Assembly (NCBI GenBank): GCA_001592805.2
Contig: CP051141.1
Span: forward strand, 3,224,001 to 3,288,000
From: Peltaster fructicola
Lineage: Eukaryota > Ascomycota > Dothideomycetes
Reading direction: 5' to 3'
DNA length: 64,000 nucleotides
This document shows, piece after piece, positions 54,373 to 64,000 of this stretch; positions within the stretch are counted from its first letter, which is position 1, and each line of letters starts with the position of its first letter. Below the pieces are notes generated by a model that was not told where the DNA came from, did no database searches, and worked only from the letters and a program-made list of their open reading frames with translations. Both the position numbers and the translations under genes were made by a program.

Positions 54373-57300
54373 TCACATGATATTGCGAAAACCTCGGAAG
54401 CCAGACCTGGGCTTCTCTTGCTCGGTCTTCTCTTTCTTGTCTTTGGTCTTGAGTTTGATGTTTTGTGCGCCGCCTGGAATGTGTCAGTTGTGCAAACGGG
54501 ATTTCAGAGTCAGCAAACTTACCTCGTCCATAGACTCTGACCTCGCTAGTAGGTTGAATCTTGTTGACTTGCTTGCGCTCCTTAGCTGTCTCACCGCTTG
54601 ACTCGCTGACTGGGCCTCTAATGCTTGCCATGTCGTCGAGCGGCGCAGTCTGATTGTACATGACAAGTTGTGTCGAAGCCCTTGACGACACAGTTCCTGG
54701 ACGACTGAAGGACTCTGCCCTTTGTGTGCCGAAGCGACGATTGGTCGGTTCGCTATGTCCCTGTGCAGGTACTGCAGGCTCAGGTTGAGTGCTGTATTCT
54801 CCGTAAGAGTCGTAGGCACTGTCCAGACCTCTCGAGGCTGTACTGCTCATTGTGTCAAGTCGAGTGTGGTCTTGCTGCTCACGTCCAGGCATGCCGAAGT
54901 CGAAAATACCTTCTGGTATTGACGCCGCCTGAGGACTTCGCATCATGTTGTTGTCTGCCAGCATTTCCAGTCGTGATCGTAAGGTCTGACATTCGACCTG
55001 TAGCTCGGTATGATTGCTCAAGAGCTGTGCATATGCCTTCTTAAGCTGTGACAACTTGGCATTCGCTTCGGCCTCAGAGTGACTAGCATAACGTTCAGAG
55101 GCTGGTGGTCTGCAGCTAGTTAGCAACGAATGGAGTGTACACTGCCATGACAACATACCTGACGCCGAAGGACTCTATGGAAGGCGATCGAGCCTCAAGC
55201 TCGGCGATGTGCTCCTTCATTGCACGATGAGAGCGCTCTGCGTCTTGCTCCTGTCGCTGCAGCTTCATCATCATGGTATCTTTCTCTCGCTTCAAGATCT
55301 CTGCATCCCGCTTGGATCGTTCAAATTCGAAGTCGCGGTATTCGTACTCGCGGATGCGTTTGTTGGCTTCTTTCAACTGCTCGCGGAGACTTTGCAGCTG
55401 CTCGAGATCTCGTTGCAGTATCTCGAGTTCGTGGATCTTGTCGACCTCTCTTGCTTCCTGTACTACGGTTAGTCTATGGCTTTCACAAGCAAGCTCTAAC
55501 TTACAGCAGCCACAAGAAGATCTCGATACTGTGCAGTTTCATCACGAAGCCTCTGCAGCTCAGTAGTGTCAACCATCCACGCTTCCTGCTCCTTCTTCAT
55601 TGTGCGGAATCGATCCATCATGTGTGTTTCGGTGTTCGTTGCTTGCTTCCTCGTAAGGGCAGAATCCTTGATGGACGCCTCGCGAGCACTGCGGATTTGC
55701 TCTATCTGTTGCTTCAAAGCACGGTTAGCATTAATCAAGTTCAGTGTCTCAGCCTCGGCGGTGGCATCTTTGACATTCTTTCGTGCTAGTTGACTGATGT
55801 GTTGCGAGTATTGAGCTTTATGCCACTTCTCGAAGTTAAGCTCATTGGTTAGTAGGGTGATCTGACGTTGTAGATAGGCTATGTTGCCCTCTGAATTACC
55901 CGCGATTGGTGGAGCTGGGAAGCTGCCCATTGTTGCTGCTTGATAGAGAGCTCGATCGTCGTTTGAGTTTGCCGTTGTTGGACGTGAGACTGGGCTTACA
56001 ATAGCCAGACCATCACTCTCTGCACCACCTCGCCATTTATCGTTGCGGAGGCTGGCAACACTGTGCGTTGGAGACGTTCGGCCACTTGTAGCAACAAGAA
56101 GCCCATTCCCGTGAGCGGGAAGCTCAGGGAGTTTTCGTGAAGGAGGAGGGCCAGGACTAGCAGCAGGCGAGATTGGTCGAATGATCAGACCGTGGCACTC
56201 TGCTACGACATCTGATGGATCTGTCTTGATCCATTTGGGATCTTCCAGCTCCTCTTCGATGGTGAAGTGGTAGAAGTTGGGATGCACACGATGCAATTCC
56301 CGGAACTGATCACTGCGAGAGCGTATAACTGTTTGATCGAGATCGAAGTCGTCTGCGCCTGGGAAGTTGAGAGCTTTGAGATACTTTCGAGGCTTTCTGA
56401 TGTAATTCATGAAGTTGAGAGGATACAAGCCGTAAAGGAAGGTGAAGTATGTCCTGACTTCTGGTGTTGAAGCCTCGATGGTGCCTTCTTGAGGGCGGAA
56501 CTTCTCCCACGTGCGGTCTATGCCGATGTCGTGTAGATCGTCGTCAGTATCTGCGAATAGCCTGTCATCCATCACTAGGTTCTTCTGGTCAGCTGTGCTC
56601 AACGGACTGAATTTCTCCCAGCAGAGCAGGCGGGAGTACACAAGGAAAAGTCGTGGTAGATGTGGTCGAAGTGTCGATGGGATGTGTGGAAGGATCATGA
56701 TGATGTCGTTGAGGGCAATAGTCAGTACTGTGGTGGATGTGTCGTTCATGAGGCACTTCAGCAGGCTCCCGACAAGTGGTGTGTTGCTGACAAGGTAGAG
56801 GTGTGGGATCTGATGTTTGAGAAAGCTGCCGAGTATTGTCAAGGCGGCTACACGAGTGCCGGCAGTCTGGACTAGCTCGTCAATGCCTTGACAGAAGTCT
56901 TTGGGATGTTTCTTGCCAAAAGCGATGAGGACGGTCTCAGCACGCTGAGCGATCTGCAACGTCTCTGCCACGTCTGCCTCACGGTTGACAGCCTCGACAA
57001 TCCGACTCCGCGTGATGTACAAGTTGAAGAGCTCTCGCGCGAGGCGGTTTGCTAGGCTTGCTCGCGTGTTTGAGTCGGTCTCATTTTCGTCGTAAAGCAT
57101 GACATTGACCAAGAAGTCATGAGCGTCGTCGTAGACAGGCTTCTTCTGGGATGTGCTGGTGAAGACTGGTCTGATGACGAGTTGCCACCAGTCGAAGACA
57201 TCAGTCCTGGATGTGATGGCTGGCTGCAGCGCCTTCAGCACACCAGTGAAGGCTCCAAGCTTTGAAGGACTGTTGCTGACATACTTCTCCCATATCGTTC

Positions 57301-57527
57301 GAAGATGTTGGTTTGCGGTTGTGGCATCATGTTCGCTGATTCTGCTGTCATGCTCGTCCACACATTGCTCAAGCATACGACGTGCTTCATTCGGCAGTGA
57401 TGAAGGTACCTTGGCAGCAGAGAAGAGATGCTGCAAAGCTTTGGTAGCATCTTTGATAGATCTGAAGCATATAGATGTCAGCAACATGAGGACAACCTAC
57501 TCAGTAAGGGTCATACCTCGAACTCAT
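54373..57527 (-). CDS. TSC1: Hamartin homologue TSC1
   Basis: 984 residues in five exons: 57527-57517, 57461-55505, 55457-55159, 55109-54523 and 54473-54373 (introns 55, 47, 49 and 49 nt); the sum, 2955 nt, is in frame. The first exon encodes only MSS plus two bases of Arg. The N-terminal half is the hamartin alpha-solenoid (ALQHLFSAAKVPS ... WWQLVIRPVF). A Pro/Ser-rich hinge follows, then a long coiled coil (EIQ/LKR-rich, REVDKIHELEILQRDLEQLQ) and a Ser/Thr-rich tail ending FRGFRNIM. TSC1 partners with TSC2 as a GAP complex restraining Rheb and TORC1; TSC2 is not in this window. The stop at 54373 is 131 bases from the PRP22 stop. Confidence 0.93.
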
Positions 57528-58563
57528 GATGAATAATGACGCTATAAGCACATTTCCAGCAACCCGAACGTCTGTCTAGGTACGAAGTCTCTCGACCCAG
57601 ACTTCCCTGTCCAAACTGCACCACACACTGCGATATTGTCGATGCATTCAGGAATGCTATGTCGTGCTCCTTGAGATGAGATCCTGCAGGCTGAATAACG
57701 AGTCGATAGGGAGAGGGAGGACACACGATCACAAACGAGTCGAGAAGCAAACGGTAGTGAAGCTTGTTGGCAATTGGGTGTTTGGCCGAGAAAAAGTTAC
57801 GCCTCAAATGCTTGATTGGGCAATTGACGCCAAAGCAGGTCCAAGCAGCACCAGAGTAATGGTGTTCCTTGTGCTCGGGAGCAAAAATGCGAGCAAGACC
57901 CACGGTGGTTCATGTTGTGTGAGTGGCTTGTACCACTGGCCTATCAAGCAACTTTCAGCCTTATCTACACACGATCAATCAAGCAATCAAAACAGGTCAT
58001 CAAACGTGCGCCTTTGCGGCCCATTGTCTCTCCAAATCGAGCCGCTATGGCCCTCAAAGACGAGTGAGTGGTCGTCAGAGCTTCGAAAGTCTGCCCAGCA
58101 TGCTGCAGGGGATCAATGTCAGGATACAGAGCATCACTAGCACTTGCGTCTATGCAAGCAGTAAGACAAAACCAGCTCGCACTCTTGTCTTGCATCGTCG
58201 CATGTGCTAGAAGCTGAGTTTGCCAGCTGCTTAGCCATGTGCGTTGCCGTTCAGGCGCACGAGAGTTCTTCAGCCAGAAACTCTATCATAGCGTCGATGC
58301 TTCTTGCGCGGCACATCCATTGAGAGTGACACCTTCGAAGATAGCTACCACCCGCGGCAAATCTAAACGATGGCGATGAGTTGAGATCAACAACGCCACA
58401 GATCGCCAGGCTTCAGCAACGTGCTGTGAAGCAGTCCAGAGATCGATCGCAGCTCGCCATGCCGCGTAACTGGCTTAGCAGATCAGATAGCAAAGTCGTT
58501 TCACATGGCCATGTAGTAGATATCGCCGGAGATGCAGCGATGCGCTGCGTATGGCGTCTGAGC
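57528..58563. other. Intergenic, about 1 kb; TSC1 promoter and possible tiny gene
   Basis: Mostly non-coding in appearance. An ATG in a good context at 58048 (MALKDE, then a GTGAGT donor) follows a CT-rich stretch. It might be the first exon of a small plus-strand gene, but no convincing continuation was found. A 158-codon frame at 57664-58140 has no family signal. Confidence 0.35.
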
Positions 58564-59657
58564 TCAATAGTAGCCCCTGCCACGTCGTCCTCGACCTCGA
58601 CCACCACCTTGCTGATGTCCTTGCTGCGTCTCTTGCTGCATGATCGCCATCTGCTGGGGCTGAAACCGTCCATGTTCATGCCGCTGGTGTTCTGCAGTGC
58701 AGAAGGACCCAACGGGGCTTGGAATCCTTGTCCGGCTTGCGGCAATGGTGAGCCACTGCCCTGCTGGCCATTGAAGCCTGCTTGTGCATTGTTGAAGCCG
58801 GCATTGGGCTGCTGTCCGGCTGGTGGCATTCCTGGCATGCCCATCGACATCATCTGGGAGAAGTCCATCTTCGATGGATCACCGCCCATGCCTCCCATCA
58901 TCATTTGCATCATCTGGTTCATATCTGGCATTCCTTCACCCATGTTCAGCATGCTCTTCATCATCGTATCTTGGTCTTTGAGCTCGGAGATGTTATTGGA
59001 CATGCTCTGCTGCTTCGCACAGTACTGCGTCCAGGTGTACTCGTCGAAGCCATAATTGAAGAAGTCCGTCACATCTGTGCCTGGCAGTCTCCAAGGTTTC
59101 GAGTGCTCGGCCAGGTCTGCGTCGATGTCTAGGTCTGTGATCTTCTTGCCATTTGCAGGCCAGAGAGCCTCCTCCTCGACGTCGACATTGCTCGTTCGGT
59201 ATTCTGGAAAATCTTTGCCCTCCTTGCCGTCGTGCAGCAGCTCACTCTTTGTTGCTGGTTGCTCACTGGTGCTCTGCTTGGGTGCAGTACTCTGCCGCGC
59301 GGTCTTGGGTTGTGGCGTGGTGCTAGGCTCGACCTTAACGGCCTTGGACGTTGCTCGTGTTGTTGGTCTGCAAAAGTGTCAGCATGGAGCGAGGTAGCTA
59401 AGTCGATGTGCCTACGCCGCTTCCGTCTTTGCTGATTCTGGCTTCTCCATTGTGAACTGCACGTCCTGCGTAGCCTTGTCAATTGAATTGTTCGCGAACG
59501 AACGGGTTGTGCTCACATCGTCGCTGTCCTCTTCTTCCTCTTCGCTCACATCTATAGCTTCTGCCTTGACTGGCTGATCCTGTCCGGTCATCTCGTGGTC
59601 GTCATCACCGTTGCGATCGGCACTCCCGCCGTAGAAGTCGTCTTCGTCGTCGTCCAT
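58564..59657 (-). CDS. FIP1: Pre-mRNA polyadenylation factor FIP1
   Basis: About 348 residues in two exons (59657-59416 and 59367-58564; 48-nt intron joining KTEA to APTTRATSKAV). An acidic N terminus (MDDDEDDFYGG, SEEEEEDSDD) that would bind poly(A) polymerase is followed by the FIP1 signature KPWRLPGTDVTDFFNYGFDE, then a Met/Gly/Pro/Gln-rich low-complexity part. In the given frame the end is unrelated (GFSPSRWRSC). The proper tail, QQMAIMQQETQQGHQQ ending in an Arg-Gly run and GRGYY, lies in another frame. It is reached by one more C in the CCCC run (plus strand GGGG 58656-58659), and the stop is then at 58564. FIP1 tethers poly(A) polymerase to CPF. The RG tail is usual in this family. Confidence 0.93.
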
Positions 59658-60032
59658 GTTGTGCTTGAAGGTTATATGTTGTGGAATGGTGCTCGTGTGA
59701 ATACATGTACACAGTCCTGAGATGACGCTTGAGCCGCGCTAGCAACGAAGCTCTGCTGGGAGGACGCGCAGAAGAAGTACCTACAAAGCACGCGCTTTTC
59801 ATATACAATATTGATCAGCAGAGAAGATAAACACGGCATCAAAGGCATCAAGAATCGACATTGAGATGCACTTGCGATTCACCAGCGCATGTTCCAGGTG
59901 AAATTCACTCAGCGACCGCAACGCCAGGAAAGAAGAAGCTTTTCCGCTCGTTCAACAACATCTTTGGCACCGTAGACACACGCTTCCCTCCAATATACAG
60001 TGAGTCTTTGGACTCTCGATCGATCGCTCGCA
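59658..60032. promoter_or_regulatory. Divergent promoter region (FIP1 / NUP49)
   Basis: 375 bases between divergent start codons of a 3'-end processing factor and a nucleoporin; no additional gene seen. Confidence 0.5.
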
Positions 60033-60452
60033 ATGGCGCTCGGTCGTTCGAACTCGCTGAGCTTGAACACTACTGCAGTCAACAACTCCTTGTAAGTTTA
60101 CATACCAGCGCATGCACGCTTCCGACGACCGTGCATGCTAGACGCGTTGTCATGGTCTGACAAAGAGAACAGCGCCTCACAACAGACGTCACAGCCACCT
60201 GCAGCAGCGGGTGGACTCTTCGGAGGCAGCATATTTGGCAACCAAGCAGCGAAACCTGCCACCAACGGTGCCAGTCTCTTCGGTAACCAATCCACTGCAC
60301 AACCTGCTCAGACAGGTGGACTCTTCGGTGCTCAGAACACGTCCCAGGCTGGAGGGTTGTTCGGAAACCAATCCACTGCTCAACCTGCGCAGTCCACTGG
60401 TCTTTTCGGAAACACGACGAACCAGACAGGCTCGACATCCTTGTTTGGCGGC

Positions 60453-60488
<36 letters not shown>

Positions 60489-61481
60489 ACGCAGAGCAAC
60501 AGTCTGTTCGGTGGCAGCCTCTTTGGTCAGTCGAAACCAGCACAGACCGGCAATACGATGTTCGGCGCTTCACAGCCTGCACAGGCTGGAGCCAGCATGT
60601 TCGGGCAGTCACAGAATCAGGCCGCCGCACAACAGCCGTCCCTCCTCGGCGCCTCTCGATACACAGCTGGACAGCCAGCACCATTCACAGGACGACTGAC
60701 CATGGGACAAGGCAGCTCTGCTCAGCCGTCAGTCACACCAGCGACTAAGCTGGACTGGGCAAATGTGCGGCCGACAACGCGATACTCCGATCTGGTCGAC
60801 ACTGCGAAGGAGAAGCTCGAGCAAATCGACAAGATGATTCAGCAGCAGGAAACGTTCAGCAAGCAGATTGAGGCATTTCTGCCTGCACACCACGATACGC
60901 TGAATTCTCTTCAACCGGACATTGATCTCATCAAGGACAAATGCGATGCTGCTGAGCAAGCGCTGATCAGTGACGCACAAGGTGTGCAGCAAGTCAAGAC
61001 GGTCACAATGAAGGATCACGAGAACGTTCTTCGCTGTGAGAGAATTGGCGAGAACCTGCGACTCCCAGCACAATATCATTATGCGCCCGCTGCCGCTAGT
61101 AAGTACGGTGGACGTAAGAACACCAGTGGTCAAGATTCAGCGCTCGACGAAGAGTATGATATGAATTTGGTCGGCAATTACTTTGTGCCAATGGCTGCTG
61201 ATATGCAAAGACTGCTGGAGACATACACATCTAACCTCAGCGAGATCGAGGCACACATGTCCACAATCGAGGCAACAGCAATAGCGCAAGCACAAGCCGT
61301 CAATCAACAACGATCTGGTGGAAACGGTCCCGACTCCGTCCGACAACTGGCAGATACTCTTCGTGGCTTCGAGAGCACGATCCTGGCCACAGCAGCCAAG
61401 GTCGGCGCCGCGAGGAAGGCGTCACAGATCTCTCACTTGGCAGAGCGCGTTTGCGATAGGGATGCAGGGATTGTACGATAG
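60033..61481 (+). CDS. NUP49: GLFG nucleoporin NUP49 (Nup58-type)
   Basis: 455 residues in two exons (60033-60091 and 60173-61481; 81-nt intron). The join gives MALGRSNSLSLNTTAVNNSFASQQTS. Residues 25-200 carry GLFG, SLFG and MFG repeats separated by Gln/Asn/Thr-rich spacers that form the permeability barrier, including an 11-Gln tract. The C-terminal half is coiled coil (KEKLEQIDKMIQQQETFSKQ), which assembles with Nsp1 and Nup57 in the central channel. The annotated end (ERVCDRDAGIVR) is short of the expected helix; an overlapping frame reads AFAIGMQGLYDSF, so the true tail may differ. The stop lies six bases from the convergent FAD synthase stop. Confidence 0.92.
60453..60485 (+). repeat. 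CAG microsatellite encoding polyglutamine in NUP49
   Basis: Eleven consecutive Gln codons, nearly all CAG with one CAA, inside the FG-repeat region. The tract is expected to be variable in length between strains. Confidence 0.95.
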
Positions 61482-61487
61482 TTTCAT

Positions 61488-62447
61488 CTATTGAGGCCTT
61501 CCTAGCCTTTCTTCCTCATCTTCCTCTAATTCGTAAGCTGGTTTGAAGGATGCAACACCATCGTCTGTCTTGAGCCTCGGGTTCGGATACGTGTCGGTGG
61601 TTCCTCCCAATGATGTATATCCAAGGTCGTAAAGTGAGCAGTATGGTATGTTCAGTGTCCGTATGAACGCCCAAACTTCCGCGTAGTGCCAGTCAATGAC
61701 AGGGTGCACTCGCATGAATGCAGGCCATCCTCGGTCCGTATGATCGAAGTGCTTCAGGTCTGCACCATGTGGATCTGTCCTCCTCGTCCCAACGAAGATC
61801 GCCTTGACCTTTGTATGATCTGCTAGGTAATCGCTGAATGCCTCCTTCATCGACTTGGCATATCGAGCCAGATCCAAGCAGTATGCCTGCGCCGACTCAT
61901 CTACAAAGTCGTCCACCTCTTTGAAAGGATGTCTCGATATGATGTAGACTGTGTGCAAGGTTTGAGGTATGACGAAATCGGATGTGGTGGCTCGCTCGTG
62001 TAGGGCGCTGAGATAGAGGATCAGGAGGACTAAGCAGTCTTTGCCACCGTTGTAGGACAACGAGAGCTCATCTAAACTTGTGGCATGTTAGTACAACATG
62101 ATGAGCACTGTGTTGCCTGCCGACACGTACCTATACTGCTGGAGTGCTTCTCTAATGACTCTCAGACTGAGCCTGCTCTGCTCCTGCACTCTCCGCAAAC
62201 GTTCTGTGCCAGGATCCGCAGCTAAGAACGTCGTCAGTCTAGTATTGATCTCTCTGCAGACAGCTGGCAGTGTTGTAGCCTTCTCGCCGCCGCCATCGTG
62301 TGTCAAGGAGCCATTCTGTGATCCGCCAGCGCTTTGCTGCGCTGTCATAACGCTACGGATGCCGTGGAACCGCGCTGCCTTATCGCATACACGCGGACGA
62401 GAGGCGTGCTGGAGTAGTTGTGCCTGGAAAGTGAGCAATAGTCGCAT
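61488..62447 (-). CDS. FAD1: FAD synthase (FMN adenylyltransferase)
   Basis: 302 residues from the outer ATG (62447) or 268 from an inner ATG (62348), in two exons: 62447-62131 and 62076-61488. The 54-nt intron has a GTACGT donor, TACTAAC branch and CACAAG acceptor; its removal gives YSLDELSLSYNGGKDCLVLL, the PP-loop of the PAPS-reductase-like fold. Further signatures: FVGTRRTDPHGADL, FDHTDRGWPAFMRVHPVIDWHY and YTSLGGTTDTYPNPRL. The enzyme converts FMN and ATP to FAD. The 33 residues between the two ATGs have basic and hydrophobic but almost no acidic residues, resembling a mitochondrial presequence. A cytosolic and a mitochondrial form could arise from one gene; this is inference. Confidence 0.94.
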
Positions 62448-63166
62448 CTACAGTCATCGTCCGGCTGCAGGGCATGACGCTGTCGTTGTGAAGAGCCTCG
62501 AAATTTAGGGACCTACATTGCCCTGCATTCACAGAGCACGATCTCCCGCCCCACTCCCGATCACATGTAGGGAGGAAGCAGCTGGTTGACCTCGACAGCT
62601 GTACTGTATAGACGTTCGATGATAGGTGGGTGACGCTTCGCAGATGTCGTCTGATCGGACATGTGCATCCTCGTGCCACCACCTAGACATATATGCAGGA
62701 CAGCCATTGAAGCATTGCCTCAAGGTTCGAGGATCTCTGGCTACTCGCTCACCATATCGCTCCACCCCACACGATCTGGCGCGCCGGCCTCCCTCATTCG
62801 GATAGGAAATTTCCGTGTTGCTGGTCTATATGCACGCCCCTCCTCCACCGACAGCATCTTGGATGACCATGTTTTCTCTCACGGACATTCCCATGCCTAC
62901 GCATGATCTCCGTCTGCAGGCACACCAGCTCTAACCCCCAATGTGGTCCTGCTTCCCCGGCGCATATCCTTTGCCGTCCCAGCACTTGGTAGCGGTGTAA
63001 ATCTGGCTGAGCTTCAAGATCGCCATGCGGTGAGTGACAGCCATACCGTTTTGTGTCTCCACTTGCTTCTACCATTACTTCATCTCACCAAAATAACTCA
63101 CGATCGAGTCCTCTCGCTCCTTCTTTTCCAGCATCTCCCTTGCTTCCCTTGTGCAGGAGGCCCAGC
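62448..63166. promoter_or_regulatory. Divergent promoter region (FAD1 / MATE)
   Basis: 719 bases between divergent start codons. The part from about 63040 is CT-rich, fitting the leader and transcription start of the MATE gene. A possible leader intron ends at 63156 (TTGTGCAG) shortly before the ATG. Confidence 0.45.
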
Positions 63167-64000
63167 ATGAGCAAACCCTCTGACACCGACGCCACTTCTT
63201 CCATCCGCTCCGATCAAGCTCTATCCCTGTCTACAAAAGTCCAGCAAGCCCACGACTCATTGATCACGACTATTGCCGAAGAATCGATTGCTAGAGACAT
63301 TGAGGATAGTGCTATTGAAGAGGAGGACGAAGATGACAACGATGTGGACTCTACTTCACGTCACAGGAAGTCCATGGACATCCATCACCATACAGAGCAC
63401 TCCTTAGCTGCCACCTTCCACAGACCCAGCTTTGCTGGAGGCTCGCGTCCATTCTTCGGAGCTCAGATCCCTGAGTCTCGAGGTACAACACAGCAGGAGA
63501 TTGATGATGCCATAAACGACGAGAGAAGTCTTTTACGAGACAACCGCATAATTCCGCCAAAGCATCCTCGAAGTCAGAGTGTAGCATCTGGCCGGTCAGC
63601 ACGTTTACGAGCAAGAGTCTCTATACCAGTCTTTCATATACCGCGACTTGCACACGGCGAAGCTGTAGATGAGGAAGCCATTATCGGTGAGCCAGAAGAG
63701 CCTACAGAAACAACTGCACTACTGGGCGCTCGTGATCCAGAACTACCATATGGTGGCGAGGACGATCCTCAGAACATCGAGCAGAAGTGGGAGGAGGCTG
63801 TTCTGAGCGGCAAGATCAAGACTTCATGGCAGCGTGAAGCTAAGGTGCTTTTCCGCTATGCTGCTCCTGGAGTCATCACATTCCTTCTGCAGAACTCCCT
63901 GACGATGACCAGTATCTTCACAGTAGGACACATTGGCAAGACAGAGCTCGGTGCTGTGTCTCTCGGCAGCATGACTGCGAATATCACCGGATACGCCTTC
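63167..64000 (+). CDS. MATE-family multidrug/toxin efflux transporter, 5' part (cut by right edge)
   Basis: 278 codons are open from the ATG at 63167 to the end of the window. A long acidic, Ser-rich cytosolic N terminus (about 220 residues, with IEDSAIEEEDEDDNDV and TETTALLG, the latter a possible dileucine sorting signal) precedes the first transmembrane helices. The MATE signature region begins with VLFRYAAPGVITFLLQNSL and continues TVGHIGKTELGAVSLGSMTANITGYAF. The long N-tail and this sequence match the fungal vacuolar Erc1-like group rather than bacterial MATE pumps. Such proteins exchange protons for organic cations. The remaining roughly ten helices lie beyond the edge. Confidence 0.93.
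   Translation, partial: MSKPSDTDATSSIRSDQALSLSTKVQQAHDSLITTIAEESIARDIEDSAIEEEDEDDNDVDSTSRHRKSMDIHHHTEHSLAATFHRPSFAGGSRPFFGAQIPESRGTTQQEIDDAINDERSLLRDNRIIPPKHPRSQSVASGRSARLRARVSIPVFHIPRLAHGEAVDEEAIIGEPEEPTETTALLGARDPELPYGGEDDPQNIEQKWEEAVLSGKIKTSWQREAKVLFRYAAPGVITFLLQNSLTMTSIFTVGHIGKTELGAVSLGSMTANITGYAF

Noticed and set aside
57664-58140. 158-codon plus-strand frame between TSC1 and FIP1
   Set aside because: Random-looking composition, no family signal, other short frames overlap equally well.
58048-58210. Possible small gene beginning MALKDE with a GTGAGT donor
   Set aside because: The best splice (acceptor near 58161) gives only a 21-residue product and no branch point or family match supports it; kept as a note on the intergenic entry.
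1-64000. Transposons, LTR elements, viral remnants, CRISPR-like arrays
   Set aside because: No transposase, reverse transcriptase, integrase or capsid-like frame, no long direct or inverted repeats and no regularly spaced repeats were seen.

Overview
The window is nuclear DNA from a filamentous ascomycete, most likely a Dothideomycete (the order is inferred, not shown). The evidence is spliceosomal introns of about 43-58 nt with GTRNGT donors and CTAAC/CTGAC-like branch points, gene density of about one per 2.2 kb, the Pezizomycotina-type two-subunit ATP-citrate lyase, and fungal forms of RPO41, FIP1, NUP49, ZPR1 and TSC1. I see no rRNA or tRNA gene, no transposon, LTR or viral remnant, and no CRISPR-like array.

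Layout. 1-9.7 kb: a protein cut by the left edge, a hidden four-exon gene for the spliceosomal protein SmF, mitochondrial RNA polymerase RPO41, and an unrecognised triple zinc-ribbon protein. 9.7-12.3 kb: mostly gene-free, with coding-like fragments. 12.3-17.4 kb: a metabolic island of an FAD monooxygenase, a benzoylformate-decarboxylase-type ThDP enzyme, a luciferase-domain membrane protein and a class II aldolase; this is the best candidate for an uncharacterised pathway. 18-23.7 kb: an SPX-ankyrin-GDPD phosphate/glycerophosphodiester protein and a basic nuclear-looking protein with a RAD51AP1-like tail. 24-29.3 kb: divergent ATP-citrate lyase subunits 2 and 1. 29.5-34.2 kb: a membrane histidine-phosphatase homologue lacking its catalytic histidines, an unknown five-exon protein and a MAPEG protein. 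36.5-43.7 kb: VPS11, a secreted aspartic protease with a long low-complexity insert, and a zinc alcohol dehydrogenase. 45-64 kb: mainly housekeeping genes: DDHD phospholipase, a 4-TM protein, ZPR1, PRP22, TSC1, FIP1, NUP49, FAD synthase, and the start of a MATE transporter cut by the right edge.

Two patterns run through the window. First, four conserved genes (RPO41, the 21.7-23.7 kb gene, ZPR1, FIP1) each change frame once, always as if one base were missing, and three of these lie in a 4-base homopolymer. This looks more like consensus-sequence error than gene decay. Second, several genes begin with tiny first exons (6, 9, 11 and 24 nt), which simple ORF calling misses; SmF and the first two exons of VPS11 were recovered only by reading splice sites. 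All exon boundaries were read by eye from splice signals and protein-family expectation.
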